Assembly: GCA_964030475.1 (NCBI GenBank)
Contig: CAXIPT010000004.1
Span: forward strand, 4,580,211-4,644,210
DNA length: 64,000 nucleotides
Direction of reading: 5' to 3'
Origin: Tethya wilhelma
Lineage: Eukaryota; Porifera; Demospongiae; Tethyida; Tethyidae
The notes beneath the pieces were generated by a model. It was not told where the DNA came from. It saw nothing but the letters and a program-made list of their open reading frames with translations, and did no database searches. Positions 1 through 11,400 of the stretch are shown here, piece by piece (position 1 is the stretch's first letter; each line of letters starts with the position of its first letter). Both the position numbers and the translations under genes were made by a program.

Positions 1-618
1 TCTATAAATTCATGCATCCCTGGAAAAATATACTCTGACATTAGTCTCCTGTGTAGCTTAGTTTGATAAAGCTGTACAAATATTAACATACCATAAATCC
101 TTCCCTGAAAAATTAATGAAAAGTTTCTCTGACTGGGACTTCATCTCACTTCGTTTGCGTGAACACAAGCACTTTAATTAGTTTTGACCTCTGACCTTTG
201 ACAAATATGTAGAGCTTTTGCTCTTTGCTAGAGTGGTAACAGTGGGGTAGGTAAGCTTGCAGTTGTTTGTGTGTCTTAAAACGTATATATTATTGAAATT
301 TTGGCTTAAAGTGGTTGGAGCTCATTGGCTATTTTCTCTCAGTAAGTAACGGTTCATTGCTTTTTGTGTACTGAGCCCCAGAAAGTGTGGTAACTTCAAA
401 TAAATACACAGTACAAAAGCCTGCCACATATACACACAATAAGTAGTAATAAGTATACATTATTGTCATCTGAAGAGATTTAATTGGGTTTAAAAAGCGA
501 TATCTTCTTGGACATCCCAAAGTGAATCTAATGTGTCAACTTTCCTCAAGTAATTCTCAGCCTGTAATGCATAGCATGGTGGAAGACCCAATAATTAATG
601 TTAACATTGCATAAAAGT
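1..618. other. Downstream flank of the aldo-keto reductase gene, no gene seen
   Basis: This AT-rich stretch lies 3' of the reductase gene. The only open frame of note is a short minus-strand one at 329-520, which has no recognisable domain and no plausible splice context. I see no RNA gene, transposon end or coding exon here. It presumably contains the reductase 3' UTR and intergenic DNA. Confidence 0.5.
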
Positions 619-1976
619 TTAGACCTTGAGTATCCGGTAGTTCTTATCGAGCTCCTTCAATCTTTTCATGTCTTCTTCATCCAACTCAAGATCCACAGAC
701 TTGAGGTTCTCTGCCATTCTTGCAGGAGTTGAAGTTCTAGGGATAACTACTATCCCACGATGGAGACCAAAAGAGATGCATACCTGGTATAGAACAATCG
801 CAATTCAACTGATAGTCATTATTCTGTATGGTATTGTACCTGTGCTGCAGTTACTTCATGCTTCTTAGCAATTTCCCAAATTACTGGGTCCTCCAGCACA
901 ATAGGTGCTCCATTACTTTTAGCATATTCAGGACCACCAAGAGGAAAGTAGCTTTCAAATATGATCCCTTTTGATAATCGTGCTCATAGTTAATATTCTA
1001 TTTAATTACCCCCAAGCTCTTTTCTGACCTTTCACTCAAAGGTCAAAAGGGGCTAGGGGACAAGGCAAAAATGTTGTTGGCACATGTACAATTTTCTTAC
1101 CTTTGCTCTCACAATATTCTTGTAGCTTAGGTTGTTGGAAGTAAGGATGACACTCCACCTGATTGACAGCAGGTATGATCTTAGCAGTCTTCAGAAGGTT
1201 CTCTGTCTTGGTGATGGTGAAGTTAGAGATGCCTATAGCCTTTGTTAGTCCTCTACTAACACATTCTTCCATTCCCTAATAGAGGAGTGCATCGAGAGGA
1301 CATAGCAAGTGTGGCCACACAAACTTGTCGCTAACCGTCCATTACCTCCCAAACTTTTGCAATCTTCTGGGCATCATAACCTATAACATCACCATCTTTC
1401 AGTGAGCTTAGAACAGTTCCTTTCTTGAGTCGAAATGGCCAGTGGATAAGATAAAGATCAAGGTAGTCCAACTGCAGGTCTTTAAGAGTAGTCTGACATG
1501 CACCAACAACATCATCATGTTCAGTATTCCTATTAATGTACAATTATACCTTTTATCATACAATATAATGTATCATTGTCCTGTATTCTTTAACATACCA
1601 AAGTTTTGAAGTGATGAACAATTCTTCTCGCTTGGCTACACCATTTTTTATGCACTTCTGTAAAGCCCTTCCAATTTCAGCTTCATTCCCATACAAAGGA
1701 GCACAATCAATGTTTCTATAGCCTTTCTTTACCGCAATCTCCACTGTTTCTTCTGACACACGTAGAGTGCTAGTTAATTTATACAAATCACATAAATCTT
1801 TTTATGTCTGAGTGATATAAAATAAAATAAGAATGTAATTTACTGTGATATAACTTAGTATACCTGGCTAGCCAGTTCCTCAGCATTCACAATTATTTAG
1901 ACTGTCCTTACCCAAATCCACTTAAAGGAATTTGAGCCCCAGTGTTTAAATTAGCTGTCAACTTCTTCTGTGCCAT
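619..1976 (-). CDS. Aldo-keto reductase (AKR1-like), 7 exons
   Basis: NAD(P)H-dependent aldo-keto reductase of the AKR family, a cytosolic TIM-barrel enzyme reducing aldehydes and ketones. On the minus strand the start ATG is at 1976-1974 (reads [13 protein letters not shown]) and the stop at 621-619. Inferred exons are 1976-1912, a 15-nt microexon near 1878-1864, 1769-1599, 1529-1346, about 1275-1102, about 991-840 and about 786-619. The catalytic tetrad is visible: Asp in NIDCAP, Tyr in LYGNEAEIG, Lys in ITSKLW and His in LIHWP. The family signatures [14 protein letters not shown] and [14 protein letters not shown] are also present. The total of about 300 residues is normal for the family. 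It is divergent from the cathepsin gene, with 159 bp between start codons. The substrate cannot be predicted, so no paralogue symbol is given. Confidence 0.9.
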
Positions 1977-2135
1977 GATTCGCAGAGCTACAATAAAGAG
2001 AGGGGAGGAGCCGAAGAGAATAAGGTCATGTGCAGATAGGACAGTGCTCTTGTTGCGCATGCGCAAGCACAAACAGGTCAGTTCATGTGATCTATCAAAA
2101 AAGGTTAACTACGTACATGTACATGTAGCCTAAGC
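1977..2135. promoter_or_regulatory. Divergent promoter region, reductase / cathepsin
   Basis: This 159-bp interval separates the start codons of two head-to-head genes and must hold both 5' UTRs and core promoters. It contains a GC-richer patch (ttgcgcatgcgcaag) and a palindromic tacatgtacatgta tract near 2113-2128. No clear TATA box is placed for either gene. A shared bidirectional promoter is inferred from geometry alone. Confidence 0.5.
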
Positions 2136-5100
2136 ATGGTGTTCGCTGTTGTAGCCTTGTTTCTGTCAGCTGTGGTCCTTGTTGTGGACTGTGGATCCGC
2201 TCCATGTAGGGTAGCAAAAAGTAAGTGTCGCTCAATGCATCATGTCTAGATCAGAGCTAATCAGAGTCTCTCTATTTGTAGCAACATTCTTGAAAGGGGA
2301 ACTCATCACATCACCTCTACCTCATACCTACCTGGATGTGAACTCACTTCCAGCAAGCTTCACTTGGAGTGATGTCAATGGAGTAAATTATCTAACTGCA
2401 ACAAGGAACCAACACATTCCACAATGTAAGATTGGTTTTGTAAGTCATTTTCCCCTACTTATCAATTTGTCTACACTGTCGGAAATGTATGTCGTAGTAA
2501 TGAGTTTGATTTCAAAAGTATAGCTATATCTGCACAGAGTAGGCATACATATTACATATTACAAGTCTAGTCTAGACCCCTTTTCACTCTACTTACACGG
2601 CTCACACACTAAACTTGTGCAGGGGAAATTTTGGGCTGACCATTGAAATCACAAACATGTAATTTGTGCTCTGTAATTGTGCCATTATAGCTTCTGTATG
2701 TGTTTAAATCGAGATAACACGCATGGGCATTTTGATGTGGAGTTGCCTGCATTAAGAATGGAGAGCCAGCAACAAAATTCAGATGTAACATTCAAAGCTG
2801 GACACAGACATACTCCCATTTTTTAACCAATCTGCTGTACCTGCTAAGACTTGAGGTTTGTGTGCTTCTTTGAGTGCTTAGATTTTGAAGCCCTGCCTGT
2901 TAATCTGGACAATTTGGTGTGCATTTCTCGAATTCTATAACGTACAGTGTATGAGACTAAGTTTTAAGTTCAATGAGATTTAAGACATGCACTATTATCG
3001 TGATAGTCATTTAACTGAAGCTAGATCTAACTATTACAAGTACAAAAAATATTTATAAGAATGTAGGAATTGCCAAATTATAAGAAAAATAAACAAACAA
3101 GATTATCTAGGAACAGTGGTCAGATTGAGTGAAAGACAAAAAATGCCTTCTCAGTATGCATATGGCAGCCATTAATTTCTATACTCATGAACAATGAACA
3201 TAGTGGACACAGGAATGAACTTGTATCTAGTGACTTTGCTAGAGAGACGAATAACCGATGCCAAAAGCGGTTGATGACAAAGAAACTAAGTTTATTCGTT
3301 CAACAATCAGCTTCTGAAAGTGGGCGCTCTCAGACTAAAATAGTACAAGATAGAAGAATAATAATAAGAAAAAAGATGTAGAGAATTTGAGGTTTTGGCA
3401 TATTTTAGTTCGATACTTTAGTGATGATTTTAGGCCATGTTTTAGGCTTGTTAGAAAGAGAATTCATGTGCTAAGATACATGTAGCTTTAGAATCCTTCT
3501 AGTGCCAAGCACTCATATTTTGCAAAGCTATTGCGTGAATATAAATTGTATTACGCTAATGGGCCATCCATGCTATTCCTATCGACCCAGTACTACCCTC
3601 CTGGGAATATAATTATGCTAAAGCATCCATGTTTATAGGTAAAGTTTTGGTATATCTGGCCTAGCCACAGTTTGGCCAAGCTGAAAGCCTATTTCTTATT
3701 CTACTTAAAGTACTGTACATAGGTCTACAGGTCCTATGCCCCTTGTCTGTTTCACTTTCCAGTTCTTTGGTTAGGCCCTAATTGATGCTTTCAGTTGTAC
3801 TGGCTACATGTACTTCTGTTCTTTGTATGTAACTACAGATCTTCTGTGTACTAATTGTTATACATGTAGAAACACAGAGCATTACTCATTTGTGTCGTAC
3901 CTACACTGTATACAGATTGTGGCTCATGCTGGGCCATGGGACCCACTTCTGCTCTAAGTGATCGTCTTGCAATCCTGCGAAACAAAACATTCCCTCAAAT
4001 AAACTTGGCGCCTCAAGTTATTATCAACTGCAGAGGTGGTGGCAGTTGTGGAGGAGGCAATCCTGGAGGAGTGTATGAATACATCCATGAGAATGGAATC
4101 CCTGATGAGACGTGTCAGAATTATGAAGTGAGTAGGATGTTCCAGTTATGGGATACATTTTGATGAATAATTATGTGAAGATTTCAACAGTTTTGTTGAA
4201 AATGCCTTTTGCTCAATCTTTGGAAAAAGATTGATACAAGAGCTTAACACAGAAGCTTTAGTTTTGGTGCCACTATGTGAATCCAGACACAATGTGTGTT
4301 GCAAGTGAGTATGGTAGCAAATAACAAATTTTCATTGAGATTTGAAAGACACATGCCTGTAGCATGCTTGCTGTGCTCAGAAATCCAAAGATCCTACCAC
4401 TGAAGTGAAGAAAAGAGCTAGGTGCTGTTTCTCCTGTCAATTTCAGTTACCTATTGACACAAACTGTGGTCCATGACCTTAACAATATCTTGTGTTTCTT
4501 GAGCAATTGGAAATCAACAAGTGGTTTACTAGATTACCAGTGACCACCAACTGGTATCCTCATAGATCTTGTGCTTGTGCACAAAACCTCCAGCTCTTGA
4601 TATCTATTTCTACCTTCTATGTTTTTATACTGATGCATGGTCAATGATTTTCCAACTGGTATATGTGCATGTGAATGTATATATATTTTCCCTGTTCATC
4701 AGAATTTTACTAGCTGAGGCACTGTAATGTTGTAACTGTTTGCTCATGTTGTTGTAGGCCAAAAATGGTGAATGTAAACCTCTTGGTGTTTGTGAAACTT
4801 GCTCACCTGGAGGAGGAGTAAGTATTTGTAGTCAGAGGATGTAGTATATATGCATTATTATTGTCTGATCCACCATAATGTAGACTAGCGAATACCGTAT
4901 AGCTAGAAATTTTCAAGGAGTATAAATTTCGCTGTTTTTGTGAATCGTTTGCAATCAGTGAAAATTTTACCTGTAAAATTCTTGGGATCGCATTGCAATA
5001 TATGGGTGGGGCTCAAAAATAAATCGCGAAAAGTTTGCCAATCGCTTTTCTGTGAAAATTTTATTTCTCGAAAATTTATAGCTATATGGTAGTATATTGA

Positions 5101-8100
5101 TTGTGCTAACCCACCCACGTCTATTTGTTGACCACCAGTGTCAAGCTGTGACCCACCATCCTACCTACTGGGTTGGAGATTACGGGGGTGTGAGTGGAGC
5201 TGATCATATGAAGGCTGAGATATATGCTCGAGGACCCATTGGATGTGGCATCGATGTCACCAGTGAATTTGAAGCTTACACTGGTGGAATATTTTCAGAA
5301 AGAAAGCTATTTAAGTTAATCAACCATGAAGTTTCAGTAAGTGGCTTTCGTATTTTAAGAAGTAACATACACTGGTCACCCATAATTTGCTTTGCAACAT
5401 TAATTGAAAGTATAATTATCCATTATATTATATTGCATGCATCCATTTTTGAATTATATGTTTAATGCCACGTTTGTTTGAAACTACTGATCATTTGTGA
5501 CAATCTGTAATGTATTTTGTGTAGGTTGTTGGATGGGGAGTTGAAAATGGAGTTGAATTCTGGCATGTACGTAACTCATGGGGTTCCTACTGGGGTGAGA
5601 ATGGATATGCCAGGGTGATGATGCATAAGATACAGTCATAGAACATAGTACTATAAATTGTTTTGCACCTTTGATTTTTAACTTGGTCTCCAAAGCTACA
5701 TCATGCATGGGGTCATGGATCCTGTGTCGAAATTGATTGGAATGTTTCACATTTTATAATTAATGTGACCTAGATCTGTTATCGACAGTGCCCAGGTGAA
5801 CACAAATAGAGTTTAACTAAAGTTGCAAATGATCATGTAGCAATTGTTGCACAGAAATAAGGATATACCTATTGTTGAGAGTACTTTGTGTTGATGCATC
5901 ATTTAAATTCTTAGGATAACCTTGGGCTGGAGTCTGATTGTGATTGGGGAGTCCCTCTTCTTGAAAGGCCACCTAATCAGCAATTCCAAAACAATCTTCC
6001 TCTTGATCCTAAAAGTTCTTGTGTCAAGAAACCTCAAGTAAGCTAACTTTTGTTCATTTTATATCCCAGCAACCATGATTGTTTTTTTTTTCAGACTCCA
6101 GTAGCTACACATGTGACATCTCCTCAACCTTATACCTATCTCCAACCAGAAGATATTCCAGGGAGTTATGACCCCAGAAATATTGGTGGAAAAGACTTCA
6201 CAACTGTTAACAGGAATCAACATATTCCACATTGTACGTACACAGCAACAGCTAGTACATGTACTGTTATCATTTGAGATTTTATATGTTGTAAATTTGC
6301 TTGCATAATAAATAGTATACTTATGATTCTTTTGTGCAGATTGTGGGTCCTGTTGGGCAATGGCCACTACATCAGCTCTTAGTGACCGCATTAAGTTGTT
6401 ACGAAAAGGAACATTCCCTGATATCAATCTCTCCCCTCAAGTGCTGATTGACTGTGTGACGGTAAGAAATTTTTAGGACAGTGAATTTGTGGGTCCATAA
6501 ACAGTTGTCCTTGACTCTTAAGTTCCTTTTTTGTGAATAGTAAAGTTTACTAATTGAAAAGTGTTTGGGAATATTCTTGTATCATGTTTTTTTCCTGTCA
6601 TTGTACACTTTCTACTTGTATTGTGCTGTTTGTGTGTGTGTGTGACTGTTTCTTTAATACCTGCAGGCTAATAAATCCCATGGTTGTGAAGGTGGAGATG
6701 CTACTGCTGCATACTCATGGATTCTCCAGAATGGAATACCAGATGACACTTGTACTAACTACCTGGCTTCTGACCAAACGTGTGCACCTGAGAATGTATG
6801 TAGAAATTGTGCCCCTGGTAAAGGATGCTTTGCTGTGGAAAATTATCCAAAGGTATAACCTCATTTTTAGGGCATGAAAAATGGGAATAGAGCATCTGTA
6901 AAGCCATTCTTACATACATGGTTCTCTCTCCTTTTGCAAAGAGAAACTTCATATTGTATTTCTGTAGTATCACATAAGTGAGCATGGTCAAATTGCTGGG
7001 GAGTCCAAGATGATGGCAGAGATGTATGCTCGAGGACCTATAGCATGTACTGTTGCTGTCACTAAAGAATTTATTGCCTATACTGGAGGAGTGTTCAATG
7101 ATACCACTGGAGCTAAAGTATATAATTATATTGATTTTTTCCCTTTTCTGCTGTATTATATGTATGCACCACTGTATGTGAATTTTGTGTGCAAAACTTA
7201 ATTTCTTGTGTCTTCTTCATGTAGGCTTTGGATCATGAAGTATCTATTGTAGGGTGGGGAGTAGAGAATGGTGTAAAATTCTGGATTGGAAGAAACTCAT
7301 GTATGTAATTCTGAAGATATAAGATTTTAATTCTGATCACACTCTGAGGCTCGCAGTTTGTTCTAATCTTTGAGATGTTAGGTCAATATTATTGCTGTGT
7401 GAAATCTTATTAGATGAGGTTTGAGCCTTGTCATGCTTAGCTGTTTGAAGTCTATAATTATATACCTACAATGCTACTAGTTTCTTTAGCGAGACTAGCT
7501 CCCAGTCTCCAGCTCCAGCTTAGCACTTGTGCAATGTACATACATAGGCAAACTCAGTTACAGACCTGAGTCAGGAGTCTGAGTCTGAAGAATTTGAAAA
7601 CTGTAGAAAATGACCATGAAGTGCTAGCACTATAAGCAGATGTAGGAGGTTCACCACAAGTGTGAGGTTGGTTTTTAGGCTGATCCACTCAAGCAGCAGA
7701 ACGTACCAAGAATTTGGACATAGTGTACCTCACAGACACTTTTTCCTAACTCATGTGCAAGGGTGCATGGGGTTAAGGCACCTGTATGTAATCTAACTAA
7801 GTGTTTTACAATTGTTACAGGGGGAACCTACTGGGGAGAAGGTGGTTGGTTCAGGTAAGTTCAAGATTTTAAATTATATACTAGGTCTAACCATTCCTAG
7901 CTTATACATGCAATGGCCATGCAATTTTGTCATAGTAATTTTGTGCTGCATGCATGCATGGCCCGTATCATCATAGGCCCTAATTTTTATAACACTACTA
8001 CTATAAAACTCAATCGACGTATGATATCATACATGACGTGCATTGTGTTAATGCTTTTTGCTAGTTTTATAATATTGTACTATGTATCCCATGCAGGCTC

Positions 8101-8163
8101 ATCCGTGGTGTGAACAATCTTGGAGTTGAAGCACACTGTGACTGGGCAGTGCCTAAGTTATAA
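2136..8163 (+). CDS. Tandem (two-domain) cathepsin Z/X-like cysteine protease
   Basis: Papain-family (C1A) lysosomal or secreted cysteine carboxypeptidase of the cathepsin Z/X type, encoded as two consecutive protease units. The ATG at 2136 opens a signal peptide ([17 protein letters not shown]). Fourteen exons join in phase to about 561 residues: 2136-2220, 2282-2425, 3916-4127, 4758-4817, 5139-5336, 5525-5614, 5915-6037, 6095-6233, 6340-6461, 6667-6852, 6968-7117, 7225-7300, 7821-7854 and 8097-8163. Each unit has the cathepsin-Z mini-loop (RNQHIPQ, RNQHIPH), the catalytic CGSCWAM, the His motif ([20 protein letters not shown]), the Asn in RNSWG, and the C-terminal DCDWGVP or HCDWAVP. There is no second signal peptide or in-frame stop between units, and exon 5915-6037 supplies a linker. 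The stop is TAA at 8161-8163. Two overlapping genes are possible, but no start for a second one is seen. Confidence 0.87.
4893..5091. mobile_element. MITE of the taccgtatagc family in a cathepsin intron
   Basis: The left end reads taccgtatagctagaaattt and the right end ttatagctatatggta, forming imperfect terminal inverted repeats around about 200 bp without coding capacity. A close relative lies at 35541-35660 (shared gaaattttcaaggagtataa). The terminal TA on both sides suggests Tc1/mariner-type insertion. It sits in the intron just before exon 5139-5336. Confidence 0.65.
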
Positions 8164-8210
8164 GTGAATATATAATTTTGAACTTAATTTATAATTATAT
8201 TTATTTTTAT

Positions 8211-8216
8211 AATAAA
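8211..8216 (+). terminator. Polyadenylation signal AATAAA of the cathepsin gene
   Basis: A canonical AATAAA lies 48 bp after the cathepsin stop codon. The convergent OPLAH stop is about 250 bp further on, so the two 3' UTRs are short or overlap. Confidence 0.7.
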
Positions 8217-8466
8217 AGGGGATTATTATTATTGACTGATATTACTTTCTTATGCTGACTCTGCACACACGTACATAATAATAATTAATTTTATTATCTC
8301 CCTTATATCTTTTAAAGTTTGTACAAGAAGTGAAAATTTTAATTAAGAAATCATGTGCAATTATAGTGCAATAACAAAAATAATTTACAATAATTTATTA
8401 TTCAAGTTAGAACATACTTATTGTCTAGATCTGGTGGTACTGTGCAGTACTGTTACATGTATAGCA

Positions 8467-11400
8467 TTAAACAGATTCCTGCATACTCTTGAAGGTGGCC
8501 ACACTTCCAGTTGGGTAAAGAGAACCGTGCTTCATTTCAGAGGTGGATGATCTTGAAGCACTAGCCCAGGAGGTATCTTTCAATTTGTCACCAAATCCTC
8601 CCCCACCAGGAGTTTCCAAGTGAAATATAGTCTGAAACAAACACCATTATAGGATGAAGTACCCATGCATGTTTGTCACTATCATCATCCCTGCCCAACT
8701 CGTTAAATCTGCCAACATTGCTTCAAAATTAATATAGTATCAGGACCTCAACTAATCTGACCCAGCTATAGCTAGGAGAGAGAGCTAGGGGCCAATTAGC
8801 ACATACAAAGAGATGCCATTACAGCCGAGCGCCTTAGCGCAAGGCATCTAATCACGACGTATGGCTCAGTTTGCCAGCAAGTGTTTTAATATAATAACAA
8901 TTATATAGTAAAAATTTCAATTTCATAAAAAAGAGCAGTGCTGTAAATAGTAAGGAAACAAGGCATGCATGTCGCAATTTCGGCACATGACTACATTTTC
9001 ATTTTAACTTCCTCAAGCATCCTGTCGTATTAAATATTAATAATTATGATGAGCATTGTTTGAATCATAATTATTAATATTTAATATGACAGGATGCTTG
9101 AGAAAGTTAAAATGAAAATGTAGTCATGTGTCGAAATTGCAACATGCGGCTATGATTCAGTAAGCCCAATCAAGTGGTCTTCCGCTCTTCTAGCTCAGTG
9201 TATATGACATGATTATATGCACAAATCACTGAGTCATTGATTCATAACACAATGATTGCTCACTGCATCATCATTAGATATCAATACTGTACAAGTGGTG
9301 AAAGCAAAGCTAGCGCGAGGCACTATTTTGCACAATGTGTACTCCTAGTTATAATACACTCCATAATGTTATCTGAGAGATAATTGTGATATTCATAGCA
9401 AAATTTAATATCTTTACAAAATTATTGTTAGTTCCCTGATAATCTTACTTACCTCAGGACTGACATCTACAGATTTCTTTCCTCCTAAGTCTACAGGTCC
9501 ATTAGCTGTAATTAAAACATTTCTACCTTTAGCACCATCAGATCCACCTGCAGTTATAATGAATGAATAATATGTTATCGTAACGTTTAGTATGTATAAT
9601 GAAAATTTAACAATGTACCATCAGTGTAAATTGGTCAAATATTCAAAAACTGATATAATGCACCAAGATTTTGACGTTATTATTCTAACTGCCACGCCCA
9701 CAAATTTATTCTTTAGCAACAATTGCGTTCAAGTTTGTCAGTTAGGAAGGAAGAAGAAAAGCACTGTTCTGTCCTCCTGCAAGCGCTCTCTCCAGAGTGC
9801 TCCAGAAAGTTTCCACGAGTTTTGTTAATGCATGCAGTTAGAAAACTACTGTACTGGGAATAATTATTTTATGGAACATACCTTCCATTCCAAAAGGGCT
9901 GAACACCCTTCGTTCAGTGAGAACAGACAGAGTGAGAGGCTTCCTAAACATCATCTCCCGTACTACACCATCACCACCTCTGTACACTCCATCACCACCA
10001 GTACCCTCATTCAGCTGAAAACGAACCAAAATTACTGGATACCTGAATTACAAGGAGAATATATAATAAATGGAATCTCTGACTCAAGTTTTGGTATGTT
10101 ATGCACATGGACTGAACCTTGTTAAAAAAAGATACTTCATTACAGCAATGTACATAATACCTGATTAACATGTACCTGCGTTCCAAAATTTCTGGGTCAG
10201 TGATTCTGGTGTTTGTCATATTAGTGTGAACCCCACTACGACCATGCCAACTGGGACCCTGCATGGTCAAGAACAGAAATGGAGAATTATACACATGTTC
10301 ACACAAAGGCTAAGATACTGAGTGGGTAGCTAGTGATGTGTAGCAGGTGTCAACGTACTGCTCCAGCTCCCCCTGCAACAGTCTCATAGTAGCCAAACGT
10401 GTCATCTCCAAATGTTGTGTTATTCATGCATCCTTGTGAAGCAGCACATATCTTGAAAGCTTTGAACACAACATCAGCAACTCTTTGACAGGTCAGCACA
10501 TTCCCACCAATGACAGCTGCAGTGTCCGATGGATCAAGAATACTTCCCTCAGGAATAATGACTTTAATAGGCTGCAAACATCCCTACACACAAGAATAGA
10601 GAGGATTGCACACTAGCCTGATTCCCAGAGGTACTTTGGGGTTGGTGTACCAAAGCTAAATTATGAGGTGACCATGCTAGCATAACACAAATCACAAAAT
10701 GTAATGTACTCAGGCCATGGAAAACTTGCATGGAGCAAGACCAATATGGTACAATAATTAACTTATAAATACAAATCTTTGATAATTTATGACAAACAAG
10801 AGAGCAGACTACACACAACTTATCAACCATGAACAGTATTACTGTGTTTACCACAATAGCATAATATATTTAGAGTATCTGACACAATATTATACACTTC
10901 TAAATTACTTCATGAAACTAATTGAGTTATATCAGTTAGGACCAATACCTGATTGAGAGGGACATCATGTCCAACCATACATCTGAGGCAGTAAATTAGA
11001 ACTGAAAATGTAACAGCTCTTGGGGCATTGCAGTTGCCATCTGTAATCTGAGGTCCTGTACCAGTGAAGTCAAATAGTGCATTTCCCTGCCACAGAAAAC
11101 AACATTTAATATAAACAAGTTTCAGGAAGAGTAGTAGATTAACAAGAACATCGTGATTAAACTAACATCATCATTTATTTCAATTTTCAAGGTAATCTGT
11201 GACCCGTCATCCATACAGTCACTAGCTCTAAGCACTACAGATGTACAGTCTGCTCTCTCCTATGCAGTAATAGATACATAATATATATTATTATCATAAT
11301 CCAAGCTCTACTGATTATCACATGTACCTTGTTTTTCTCCAGTACATACTTCAGTACTTCCCTCACGGATAACTCAGAATTTTCCTGAGAATTGAAATCG

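Noticed and set aside
8353..8550. Plus-strand 65-codon frame over the OPLAH 3' end
   Set aside because: Antisense to the final OPLAH exon ([10 protein letters not shown] ...), which is well supported.
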